NCBI GenBank assembly: GCA_022361535.1
Contig: JAKSAU010000052.1
Coordinates: forward strand, 1-21,383
Length of the DNA: 21,383 nt
Direction: 5' to 3'
Source of the DNA: Desulfobacterales bacterium
GTDB taxonomy: Bacteria; Desulfobacterota; Desulfobacteria; Desulfobacterales; Desulfobacteraceae
Shown here: in pieces, positions 7,162-14,878 of the stretch
How positions within the stretch are numbered: the first letter of the stretch is position 1
Layout: each line of letters opens with the position of its first letter
Notes under the pieces: model-generated
The model's input: only the letters and a program-made list of their open reading frames with translations
Database searches by the model: none
Told to the model about the DNA's origin: nothing
Translations under genes and position numbers: made by a program

Positions 7162-8523
7162 ATGACAAACGTTTCAGCCAAGAAATCTATCAAATTCCGG
7201 ATTATACTATTCACCCTTATTTGCATGATATGGGCTGCAACCGCAGCACAGGCACGTACAACAACAGACGCGGTAGCTTGCCGGGTGGAAACAGACCGAT
7301 CCATTCTGCCGGCAGGCGGCCCCCAGAATGTAGTTCTTAAAGTTACCCTTGATGCCCCTCTTGCACCGGCCAAGGCCATGCGGCCCAAAGTCAATATCGC
7401 CCTGGTCCTGGATCAGTCCGGATCCATGAGCGGCACCAAAATCGAAATGGCCAAAGCTGCAGCCATAGAAGCGCTATCCAGGATGGGCCGGGATGATGTC
7501 TTTTCCCTGGTAACTTATGACACCAATGTCCAGACCCTTGTTCCGGCCCAAAAGGTCAGGCACACCGGCTCCATCATCCAGGCAATCCAACAGATCCAGT
7601 CAGGAGGTAACACCGCCCTTTTCGGCGGGGTCAGTCAGGGAGCTTCTGAAATAAGAAAATATATCGAAGGCGATTACATTCACCGTGTGGTCCTCCTGTC
7701 TGACGGATTAGCAAATGTGGGCCCCAGACACCCCCAGGATTTAGGCCGCCTGGGCGCAGGACTGTTCAAAGAAAACATTTCAGTAACAACCGTAGGCGTA
7801 GGCACGGACTATAATGAAGACCTCATGGCGCAGTTGGCCCAAAAAAGCGATGGAAACACTTATTTTGTAGAATCCGGGCCGGATCTGCCCCATATTTTTG
7901 CAGCAGAGCTGGGCAATGTCCTCAACGTTGTGGCCAAACAGGTAACAATTACCATCACACTGCCGCCAGGAGTGGAGCCGGTTGATGTCATCGGCAGGGA
8001 AGGACGGATCAGGGGAAACCATATTGAATTATCCATGAACCAATTATACGGCGGCCAGGAAAAATTTGCTCTTGTTGAAGTTCGTCTACCCAGCTCCAAA
8101 GCGGGAAAATCTATTGAAGTTGCCAGGGCAGATGTCCGTTATCACGACCCGTTTTCAATGAAAAACCGTACTTCAATGGGAAAAGCTGTGGCCCGTTTCA
8201 GCAGTGACCAGGACAAAGTTGACGCCTCTACCAATGTCAATGTAGTTAAAGACTACCAACTCAACCTGAATGCCCTGGCACAAGAAAAAGCCATAGAACT
8301 ATCAGATCAGGGCAAACCTAAACAAGCGGCCCAAGAGTTAAGGAAATCCGCAGCCAAACTTAAAACATACGGCGGCAAATATCAGGATAAAGAATTGATC
8401 CGTGAAGCTGAAGAGGCAGAAGTCCAGGCAGATGTGCTTGAATCAGAAGGCATGAGCAAAAAAAGCCGGAAAGTTCTGCGAACCAAATCATATCAGATGA
8501 AAAACCAGCAGATGCAGCAATAG
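7162..8523 (+). CDS. Exported von Willebrand factor A domain protein
   Basis: A 453-residue protein. A signal peptide (basic start, hydrophobic 13-29, cleavage probably after AQA near residue 31) sends it to the periplasm. The VWA domain (about 77-250) has a complete metal-ion-dependent adhesion site: Asp84-x-Ser86-x-Ser88 in LDQSGSMSG, Thr in GGNTALFGG, and Asp in LLSDGLAN. The C-terminal part is rich in Lys, Gln and Ala and looks helical (about 370-453). The ribosome site AAAAGGAGAAAG precedes the start. It is first in an operon with a membrane histidine kinase 6 bp downstream and an OmpR-type regulator, so it may be a ligand-binding partner or accessory sensor for that kinase (inference). 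Similar VWA proteins are often labelled Ca-activated chloride channel-like; transport is not implied. Confidence 0.85.
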   Translation: MTNVSAKKSIKFRIILFTLICMIWAATAAQARTTTDAVACRVETDRSILPAGGPQNVVLKVTLDAPLAPAKAMRPKVNIALVLDQSGSMSGTKIEMAKAAAIEALSRMGRDDVFSLVTYDTNVQTLVPAQKVRHTGSIIQAIQQIQSGGNTALFGGVSQGASEIRKYIEGDYIHRVVLLSDGLANVGPRHPQDLGRLGAGLFKENISVTTVGVGTDYNEDLMAQLAQKSDGNTYFVESGPDLPHIFAAELGNVLNVVAKQVTITITLPPGVEPVDVIGREGRIRGNHIELSMNQLYGGQEKFALVEVRLPSSKAGKSIEVARADVRYHDPFSMKNRTSMGKAVARFSSDQDKVDASTNVNVVKDYQLNLNALAQEKAIELSDQGKPKQAAQELRKSAAKLKTYGGKYQDKELIREAEEAEVQADVLESEGMSKKSRKVLRTKSYQMKNQQMQQ

Positions 8524-8529
8524 GAGATC

Positions 8530-10224
8530 ATGAGAAACCGACGTTCCATTATCATTTTCTGGACCCTGCTTTTAGTACCAGCCCTGGTACTTGCAGGGTC
8601 TGCTTTCAGGCTTCTTACCCTTGAACAGGAACGGATCCAAAGGGGCAGCATTACAGCCTTAACTGATCAGGCTAAGGTTATTGCACAAAATCTTGATTTA
8701 GCTGTTTCCACCATTCAAGACAACCTGACCCGGTCCCTTTTGGATATTGATGCGGCCTTTTTAACCACACAAGCCCTTGAAAAGAGACTGACAGCCTGGG
8801 AAAAATCCAACCCCCTTATTCGGAACATCTTTATTTTAAGCCCTGAACAAAGCCTTTTATATCCTGAACGCTCCATGGCATCTACCCGGGAGGAAAGACA
8901 ATTTATCAAGCGTTTTGATCCGCTATTCACAGGTGACATTGATTTTACTTTTAACCGCCCGGTCCAAAATGAGATGACCGCACCTGCAACATCAGCAAAA
9001 GGCCCTGAACAGCGCTCCAGCCTCTATGCCCTTTCAAGGGAGGCGGTCCCTGCAGCATCCGGACAACAAGAGCAAATTCAAAACCCATCGCAAAGCCTGC
9101 AGGCAGAAACAGGTTGGATTCCCTGGTTCAGTGACAACCGGCTTTATATCCTGGGCTGGGTGCAGCCTGTACCTGAAGGCATTGTCTTTGGTGTTGAGCT
9201 TGAAATGATGACCCTGCTATCCAGGCTGGTAACCGATTTTCCTGTAAACAGCCGGGACGGGACGGTCATGGTACTTATGGATGGTAACGGCAACCCCATC
9301 CACCGTACCGGTCCCCTCTCCGGTGACCAGGATCCTGCTGCCAATGATGCCGTTGCCCGCGTGGATGTCTCCCACCACCTTCCCCATTGGACACTTGGTG
9401 TACATGTGGATAAAAAAACCATTTCAAGAACCGGGTCTTTCTTAGCTCTCTCCCTGGTCCTCATCGGCATACTGATTACCGCAATCTTGTCTGCAGGAGT
9501 TCTGATTACCCGGTTGACCCTTGAAAAAATTAAGGATGCAAGACAAAAAACCTCTTTTGTAGCGGCTGTATCCCATGAACTCAAAACCCCTTTGACCAGT
9601 ATCCGCATGTATGCAGAGCTTCTATTGTCCAAACGGGTCATTGATCCTTCAAAGAAGCAAGGATATCTTGAAGTCATCGTAACAGAAAGCGAAAGACTCA
9701 CACGCCTGATCAACAATGTACTGGACTTCGGAAAACTTGAGCAGGAAAAAAAAGAATATCGGCCGGTTAACTTTGACATGGCAGACTTTTTAAAAGACCT
9801 GACCCACACCAATCGCATCCGTCTCCAAAAGACCGGTTTAAAAGTAATAACCGAATTTGCACCAGGCCCATTTCCTGTCTCAACGGACAGGGATGCCATG
9901 GAACAGGTGGTGCTCAACCTGCTGGACAATGCCATTAAATATGCAGGGAAAGGAGAGTTTATTAAATTCATACTGGATAAGACCCCAGACACTGTCCGGC
10001 TGACAATCCAGGACGATGGTCCCGGTATAGACCCCTCCTCCAGGAAGCGTATTTTTGAAAAATTTTATCGCATTGACAATTCTTTGACTGCAGCCCAACC
10101 GGGTTCAGGATTAGGCTTAAGCATTGCCCGCCAGATGTTACGGGATTTAGGGGGAGATATTATTCTGGATCCCGACATCAAGCAGGGAGCAGGTTTTACA
10201 ATAAGGATACCCATCGATGAATAA
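8530..10224 (+). CDS. Membrane sensor histidine kinase
   Basis: A 564-residue kinase with a transmembrane helix at about 7-27, a periplasmic sensor region to about 302 without a recognised domain, and a second helix at about 303-327. The cytoplasmic part holds HisKA with phospho-acceptor His349 (VAAVSHELKTPLTS), the N-box (NLLDNAIKYA), the G1 box (DDGPGID), the F-box (FEKFYRID) and the G2 box (GSGLGLSIA). The periplasmic part includes a Gln/Ser/Pro-rich low-complexity stretch near 155-195. The start ATG follows the VWA gene by 6 bp with a TAGGAGA ribosome site that overlaps the VWA stop. Its last 8 bases overlap the response regulator, a sign of translational coupling. The signal is unknown; the VWA partner suggests an envelope cue (inference). 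Confidence 0.93.
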   Translation: MRNRRSIIIFWTLLLVPALVLAGSAFRLLTLEQERIQRGSITALTDQAKVIAQNLDLAVSTIQDNLTRSLLDIDAAFLTTQALEKRLTAWEKSNPLIRNIFILSPEQSLLYPERSMASTREERQFIKRFDPLFTGDIDFTFNRPVQNEMTAPATSAKGPEQRSSLYALSREAVPAASGQQEQIQNPSQSLQAETGWIPWFSDNRLYILGWVQPVPEGIVFGVELEMMTLLSRLVTDFPVNSRDGTVMVLMDGNGNPIHRTGPLSGDQDPAANDAVARVDVSHHLPHWTLGVHVDKKTISRTGSFLALSLVLIGILITAILSAGVLITRLTLEKIKDARQKTSFVAAVSHELKTPLTSIRMYAELLLSKRVIDPSKKQGYLEVIVTESERLTRLINNVLDFGKLEQEKKEYRPVNFDMADFLKDLTHTNRIRLQKTGLKVITEFAPGPFPVSTDRDAMEQVVLNLLDNAIKYAGKGEFIKFILDKTPDTVRLTIQDDGPGIDPSSRKRIFEKFYRIDNSLTAAQPGSGLGLSIARQMLRDLGGDIILDPDIKQGAGFTIRIPIDE

Positions 10225-10930
10225 TACAACCATACTTGTGGCAGAAGATGACATTCATATACGAACCGGGCTTACCGACACCCTTGAAAGTGAAGGATAT
10301 AAAGTAATCCAGGTTGGCGACGGCCAAAAGGCCCTTGAAAAATTTGAACTGGAAAGACCGGACCTGGTGCTTTTGGATGTGATGATGCCTGAAAAAAGCG
10401 GTTATGATGTCTGTCAGGCAATCAGGGCAAATGATGACAGGGTTCCTGTTATTATGCTCACGGCAAAAGGAGAAGAAATAGATAAGGTTGTGGGGCTGAA
10501 ATTAGGAGCAGACGATTATATTACCAAGCCTTTTGGTATTCATGAACTTTTAGCACGGATTGATGCTGTGCTTCGTCGTTCGCGATTAAATCAGGTTCAG
10601 GAAACTAAAAAAGAAAATAACAAAGCAAAAGATGCCTTTTCATTTGCCGGTTTTAGTGTTGACCCTAAAACATTTAAACTGACAGGGTTTGATAAAACCT
10701 TTAATTTGTCAAAAAGAGAAATTGAACTGATCCGTTTTTTTGCTGAACATCCTGGAGAGGTCATGGACCGCGAAATGATTCTGACCCGGATCTGGGGATT
10801 TGACTATGGCGGTACCACCCGGACGCTTGATCAGCATATTGCCATGCTTAGAAAAAAAATTGAAACAGACCCGTCCAATCCGTCAATCATTACAACAGTG
10901 CATGGGGTGGGTTACCGCTATGAGGTGTGA
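10217..10930 (+). CDS. OmpR/PhoB-family response regulator
   Basis: A 237-residue regulator. The receiver (1-120) has the acidic pair Asp11-Asp12, phospho-acceptor Asp54 in LLDVMMPE, Thr82 and Lys104 before Pro. The C-terminal winged helix (about 140-237) has the usual features, including LSKREIELIRFF, the segment VMDREMILTRIWG, the TRTLDQHIAMLRKKI recognition region and the VHGVGYRYE end. It overlaps the kinase gene by 8 bp and is almost certainly its partner. It probably binds 11-bp direct repeats such as those at 7009-7041 (inference). Confidence 0.94.
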   Translation: MNNTTILVAEDDIHIRTGLTDTLESEGYKVIQVGDGQKALEKFELERPDLVLLDVMMPEKSGYDVCQAIRANDDRVPVIMLTAKGEEIDKVVGLKLGADDYITKPFGIHELLARIDAVLRRSRLNQVQETKKENNKAKDAFSFAGFSVDPKTFKLTGFDKTFNLSKREIELIRFFAEHPGEVMDREMILTRIWGFDYGGTTRTLDQHIAMLRKKIETDPSNPSIITTVHGVGYRYEV

Positions 10931-10963
10931 ATCTGGCCCAAGGCAACAGGAATGCCTGAGTAT

Positions 10964-11314
10964 TTAAGAGGATTCTCTTTCTAAAATACGTATACCGACA
11001 ATCTTGTGACTGGGATGCCGGCCGTGTTCAGGATCCGAGATATGCTGAATTTCTGCTTTAAGCCGCTCAGCTGTCTTACGGCGCCCTCCCTTGTACAAAA
11101 CAATCGAGATCACCTGGCCGGCGCTGATGTGGCGCAGAACCTCAGAATCTTCCCTAGCTAGAATCCCCAACCCCGTAGAAGACCAGTCCCGGAGACTGAA
11201 CTGGTAAACCATTGAATCCGCAGACGGTTTAAACTCTACACTAGCCCCATTAGCGGCTGCGGTTCTAACCTCTGCCCTAAGATCTTTGTTTCGCGACTGT
11301 GCTTCTTTTTCCAT
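10964..11314 (-). CDS. PilZ-like domain protein
   Basis: A 116-residue protein with the outline of a PilZ domain, which binds cyclic di-GMP. It has Arg residues in NKDLRAEVR near the N-terminus, then DWSSTGLGIL, which corresponds to the D/N-x-S-x-x-G motif, and a C-terminal strand KIVGIRIL. The Arg motif is less clean than in classical RxxxR PilZ proteins, so cyclic di-GMP binding is uncertain. The start chosen is the ATG at 11314 with AAGG six bases upstream; a TTG at 11338 would add eight residues. It converges on the OmpR-type regulator gene and has no operon partner. Confidence 0.65.
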   Translation of the reverse strand: MEKEAQSRNKDLRAEVRTAAANGASVEFKPSADSMVYQFSLRDWSSTGLGILAREDSEVLRHISAGQVISIVLYKGGRRKTAERLKAEIQHISDPEHGRHPSHKIVGIRILERESS

Positions 11315-11543
11315 AATCTGCCTTATTTTTTTATACAAATACAGATTTTTCCGTATTCTAAGCCCATTTCGCCAAAGAAATCAACAAATTGTTTCACGAC
11401 AAACGATTTTCATGAAAAAAGATCCGGTTTAGCAGCATTTATAACGAAAAAGTACCTGATCCGCCGTGCTGACTCCCATGGAACATTTCTCCTCTTGAAG
11501 ATAAAGAAAATCACCATTGAAAATAAGACGCAGCACCTATTTT

Positions 11544-11559
11544 AAAAGTATATACTTTT
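11544..11559. promoter_or_regulatory. Perfect 16-bp palindrome, candidate operator
   Basis: AAAAGTATATACTTTT is perfectly self-complementary. It ends 33 bp upstream of the -35 of the hys promoter, a position that suits an activator dimer. Hydrogenase genes of this type respond to selenium, nickel or hydrogen in other sulfate reducers; which factor acts here cannot be told. Confidence 0.45.
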
Positions 11560-11592
11560 TTATCAATTAATCGAGTTTTTCTATACAAATCA

Positions 11593-11622
11593 TTGACAGT
11601 CCTACATGCTCTTTAATATAGT
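11593..11622 (+). promoter_or_regulatory. Sigma70-type promoter of hysBA
   Basis: TTGACA (11593-11598), an 18-bp spacer and TATAGT (11617-11622) form a near-consensus promoter on the strand of hysB, about 90 bp upstream of its start. Confidence 0.7.
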
Positions 11623-11712
11623 ATTCCATCGCTTGCAAAGTCCGCGATGAATGTACTTTCCCGCGGAAAAACGTAAAGTTGAAAGACTTTTAACAGCATC
11701 AAGGAGGTGCCC

Positions 11713-12669
11713 GTGAAAGACGAACAAGTGTTGCCGAAAACGCAACAGACAAAATCAGGAGTGACCAGGAGGAGCTTTCTGAAAACCGTTGCTGGGACAG
11801 CTGCCGGTATCGGTGTTTCCCAGGTGGTGAATCCTGCACTCGTCAAGGCTCTTGAAAAAGGCCTGGAACGCCATCCGGTTGTCTGGATTCAAGGACAGGG
11901 ATGTACCGGCTGCTCAGTCAGCATTCTAAACAGTGTTGATCCTTCAATTGCAGACGTACTGCTCAAGGTGATCAGCCTTCAGTACCATCCGACTGTTATG
12001 GCCAGCGAAGGAGCCACTGCAATGGAAAACCTGTTTGCCATTGCCAAGGAATACAAAGGACGTTTCTCCATTGTTGTGGAAGGCGCCATCCCGACAGCGG
12101 AAGACGGAAAATACTGTATCGTTGGCGAATACCACCACAAAGAATACTCCATGGTTGACCTGGTTAAAGAAATCGCCCCCATGGCCGGCTCAGTTCTTGC
12201 CGTTGGCACCTGTGCCGCATACGGCGGTATCCCGGCTGCTGAAGGCAATGTAACCGGAGCGACCAGCGTAATGGATTTCTTCAATGACAACGGTATCAAA
12301 ACGCCTGTTGTTAATATCCCTGGTTGTCCTCCCCATCCCGATTGGATCGTTCTTTCAGTTGTACACCTTCTGGAAAAAGGTATCCCCGAACTGGATGACA
12401 ACGGACGCCCCACCCTGTTCTTTGGTGACAATATCCATGACAACTGCCCAAGACTTGACGCCTATGATGAAGGTATCATGTCCAGCACTCTGTCAGATCC
12501 CAAGGGTTGCCGCATGGACGTCGGATGTAAAGGTCCGGACACTTATGCAGACTGTTTCAATAGAAAATGGAACAGCGGCATGAACTGGTGTGTGGATAAT
12601 GCGGTCTGTATTGGTTGTGTTGAGCCGGGATTCCCGGATGAGCAATCACCTTTCTATGAACCCGCATAA
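11713..12669 (+). CDS. hysB: Periplasmic [NiFeSe] hydrogenase, small subunit
   Basis: A 318-residue Fe-S subunit that carries electrons from the NiFeSe site to a periplasmic cytochrome c. A Tat signal (Arg19-Arg20-SFLK, then a hydrophobic run) exports the folded heterodimer. Proximal-cluster ligands begin at Cys64 and Cys67 (GQGCTGCS) and continue in GTCAAYGG and IPGCPPHPDW. The C-terminal part (NWCVDNAVCIGCVEP) binds the medial and distal clusters; the extra Cys typical of NiFeSe enzymes makes the medial cluster [4Fe-4S]. There is no C-terminal membrane helix. The sequence strongly recalls D. vulgaris HysB. The start is taken as GTG 11713, five bases after AAGGAGG; the GTG at 11707 would overlap that site. 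hysA follows after 35 bp. Confidence 0.95.
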   Translation: MKDEQVLPKTQQTKSGVTRRSFLKTVAGTAAGIGVSQVVNPALVKALEKGLERHPVVWIQGQGCTGCSVSILNSVDPSIADVLLKVISLQYHPTVMASEGATAMENLFAIAKEYKGRFSIVVEGAIPTAEDGKYCIVGEYHHKEYSMVDLVKEIAPMAGSVLAVGTCAAYGGIPAAEGNVTGATSVMDFFNDNGIKTPVVNIPGCPPHPDWIVLSVVHLLEKGIPELDDNGRPTLFFGDNIHDNCPRLDAYDEGIMSSTLSDPKGCRMDVGCKGPDTYADCFNRKWNSGMNWCVDNAVCIGCVEPGFPDEQSPFYEPA

Positions 12670-12704
12670 TTTCCGAAACGGATTAAACCCAAGGAGGTTT
12701 TATT

Positions 12705-14216
12705 ATGGCAGGCTGTAAACCACAGGCTGAACCGGCCGGCAGCGGCAAAAAAGTTAAGATTCACATTGATCCGGTAACCCGGATCGAGGGGCATCTTAAA
12801 GCAGAAGTAGAGGTTAAAGACGGCGTAGTTGTAGACGCCCATATGTCCGGCGGTATGTACCGCGGATTTGAACAAATTCTCAGAGGCAGAGACCCAAGAG
12901 ATGCGGTACAGATCGTTCAGAGAATCTGCGGGGTTTGCCCCACAGCTCATGCAACAGCTGCAGCACTGGCTCTTGATGATGCCTTTGGTGTTGAACTTAC
13001 TGATAACGGACGGATTGCAAGGAACCTGATCCTGGGCGCCAACTATCTGCAGTCCCATATCCTGCATTTCTATCATCTGGCTGCTCTGGACTATGTAAAT
13101 GGTCCTGACACAGCTCCTTTTATCCCCAGATACGAAAACAATGATATCCGGGTACCCAAGGAAATCAATGATGTAGCAGTAGGCCAGTATCTTGAAGCCC
13201 TTGAAATGAGAAAAATCTGCCACGAGATGGTTGCCCTTCTCGGCGGTAGAATGCCTCACGTTCAGGGTATTGTTGTTGGTGGTTCCACTGAGATCCCCAC
13301 CCGCGAAGCCCTTGACGCCTATGCAGAACGCTTCAAAAAAGTAAAACAGTTCATCATGGAAAAATATGTACCCATCGTATACCTTTTGGCCGGTCCCTAT
13401 GGCGATCTGCTCAAAACAGGTGTGGGACATAAAAACCTGGTTTCCTGGGGCGTATTCCCCATGGACAGCAAAGGCACTCCGCTTCTTAAACCGGGTGTTT
13501 ACACTGATGGCAAAGACTATGACGTGGATCCCAACCAGATCAAGGAATATGTTAAATACTCCTGGTTTGAAGATTCCACAACAGGTCTTAACCCCACCAA
13601 GGGTGAAACCAAACCCAACCCGAACAAAGCCGGTGCTTACTCTTTCATCAAAGCACCCAGATACAACGGCAAACCCCATGAAGGCGGCCCCCTTGCAAGA
13701 ATGTGGGCCACCAATCCTGAGCTGTCCAAAATCGGCCAGGAAAAACTGGGTGTTAAAAATCTGCGTGACATCGGGGATGCGTGTTTCTCTATTCTTGGCC
13801 GCCATGTGGCAAGAGCTGAAGAAACTGCCCTGGTTGCAATGGCTGTTGAACAGTGGTTGTCAGAAGCTAAGCCTGGAAAAGAAACATTTGTTCCTGCTGA
13901 AATTCCGAAAAATGCAGAAGGTCTTGGCATGACAGAAGCTCCCAGGGGCGCACTGCTCCACTATGTGGACATTAAAGACTCTGTTATCTCCAACTACCAG
14001 GTAACTTCCGCAACTATCTGGAACGCCAACCCCAGAGATGATATGGGCCAGAGAGGACCTATTGAAGAAGCTCTGATCGGCGTACCTGTACCTGATACAG
14101 ACAACCCCGTAAATGTCGGGCGCCTCATACGCGCCTACGACCCCTGACTGGGCTGTGCCGTCCACGTGCTGGACGCAGACACTGGTAAAGAAGTTAAAGT
14201 GGAAGTTCCCCTCTAA
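12705..14216 (+). CDS. hysA: [NiFeSe] hydrogenase large subunit, selenoprotein
   Basis: A 503-residue catalytic subunit that oxidises or produces H2. The N-terminal metal motif is RICGVC (Cys75, Cys78). The C-terminal motif reads D-P-U-L-G-C-A-V-H, with Sec481 encoded by UGA at 14145-14147, Cys484 and His487. Family knowledge says the Sec is a terminal Ni ligand and that a protease removes everything after His487, here 16 residues, once nickel is inserted. Reading on from the UGA gives 22 more codons to a TAA at 14214-14216. A caller that treats UGA as stop would lose the essential C-terminal motif. The N-terminus MAGC resembles the MSGC start of the membrane-attached D. vulgaris enzyme, in which (from memory) that Cys carries a lipid. 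There is no own signal; it travels with HysB. A strong AAGGAGG site lies at 12691-12697. Confidence 0.97.
14145..14175 (+). promoter_or_regulatory. Sec UGA codon with SECIS hairpin of hysA
   Basis: Eleven bases after UGA a perfect 6-bp stem forms, CGTCCA (14159-14164) with TGGACG (14170-14175), around the loop CGTGC. An 11-nt spacing and a G-U in a small apical loop match the E. coli fdhF element bound by SelB. No bulged U is evident in the stem. Confidence 0.75.
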
Positions 14217-14247
14217 TGGGAAACACCCTTTAAAGTGATATACCAAT

Positions 14248-14280
14248 AATGAGGAGGCAGCTTTAAGCTGCCTCCTCATT
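14248..14280 (+). terminator. Perfect 16-bp hairpin between hysA and hysD
   Basis: AATGAGGAGGCAGCTT (14248-14263) and its exact complement (14265-14280) flank one T, effectively a 14-bp stem with a 5-base loop. The bases GTATTTTG follow, a poor U-tract. It may be a leaky terminator or an RNA-processing site that lowers hysD output relative to hysBA. Note that GAGGAGG inside the stem would be hidden from ribosomes. Confidence 0.55.
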
Positions 14281-14329
14281 GTATTTTGATGCAAAAGAAA
14301 TAGAACAAAAAAAACGGGTGAAAACCTCA

Positions 14330-14797
14330 ATGAAAAAGCTATTGGTATTGGGAGTAGGCAATATACTTCTAATGGACGAAGGTATCGGAGTTCATGCCAT
14401 CAACGAATTCTGGAAGGAAAAAGATGACTGGGACGAATCCCTCATTGACTTTATTGACGGCGGCACCTTTACCCAGGATATCTTTTACCTGTTTGAAGAA
14501 TATGAAAAAATTCTTGTCTTGGACATTGTCCGGGCCAACCATGATCCCGGCACCATATATGTTTTAGAAGAAGACCAGCTCCGCAAAGACAAAAAACAGA
14601 TGCTGTCTTTGCACGATATCGATCTTTTAGACTCTCTTGGCATGGCAGAGATGCGGGGGAACCGTCCTTACCTTAGAGTTGTAGGCATCGAACCCGAGAC
14701 CATTGACTGGGGAACCGAGCTGACCCCCACACTTGCCGATGCCTTTGAAGGGTATCTAAAAGTCATACGAAAACACATCAAAGAGCTTCTCGCATAA
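14330..14797 (+). CDS. hysD: Hydrogenase maturation endopeptidase (HycI/HybD family)
   Basis: A 155-residue nickel-dependent peptidase that removes the C-terminal tail of the large subunit after the conserved His. The family motif GVGNILLMDEGIG opens the protein. Glu17, Asp65 (in LVLDIVRA) and His95 (in LSLHDIDLL) match the three nickel-binding residues of HybD (Glu16, Asp62, His93). The ATG at 14330 gives the standard N-terminus MKKLLVLG; an in-frame start at 14279 would add 17 unrelated residues. No strong ribosome site is visible. Position directly after hysA marks HysA as its substrate; this means it must accept a Sec-containing precursor. Confidence 0.92.
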   Translation: MKKLLVLGVGNILLMDEGIGVHAINEFWKEKDDWDESLIDFIDGGTFTQDIFYLFEEYEKILVLDIVRANHDPGTIYVLEEDQLRKDKKQMLSLHDIDLLDSLGMAEMRGNRPYLRVVGIEPETIDWGTELTPTLADAFEGYLKVIRKHIKELLA

Positions 14798-14798
14798 A

Positions 14799-14834
14799 AA
14801 ATACCGGCTGTTAACACATCTACAACCGGTATTT
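14799..14834 (-). terminator. Terminator between the converging hys and hyp units
   Basis: AAATACCGGCTGT (14799-14811) pairs with ACAACCGGTATTT (14822-14834) with one mismatch, around a 10-base loop. Read on the minus strand the stem is followed by TTTTTT, so it is a good intrinsic terminator for the hyp operon. On the plus strand the tract is only TTT, so it is weaker there. Confidence 0.65.
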
Positions 14835-14878
14835 GATCTGAGAGAAATACTTAGGTAGAATTCCCAAAAGCTTCCAAC

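Larger units (their letters stand above)
11315..11712. other. Regulatory region upstream of the hydrogenase operon
   Basis: These 398 bases separate the PilZ-like gene from hysB and hold no gene. The distal part carries a perfect palindrome (11544-11559) and the proximal part a clear promoter (11593-11622). From the predicted start near 11629, an untranslated leader of about 84 bases runs to the ribosome site AAGGAGG at 11701-11707. Confidence 0.6.

Noticed and set aside
9144..9992. 282-codon open frame on the minus strand inside the membrane kinase gene
   Set aside because: Antisense to conserved HisKA and HATPase motifs; Ser/Arg-rich translation typical of a shadow frame.
10941..10957. AGGCA/TGCCT hairpin between the OmpR-type regulator and the PilZ-like gene as terminator
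   Set aside because: Only 5 bp of stem and no T-run on either strand.
12654..13805. 383-codon open frame on the minus strand inside hysA
   Set aside because: It is antisense to a clear hydrogenase gene, has no ribosome site or known domain, and is explained by the codon use of hysA.
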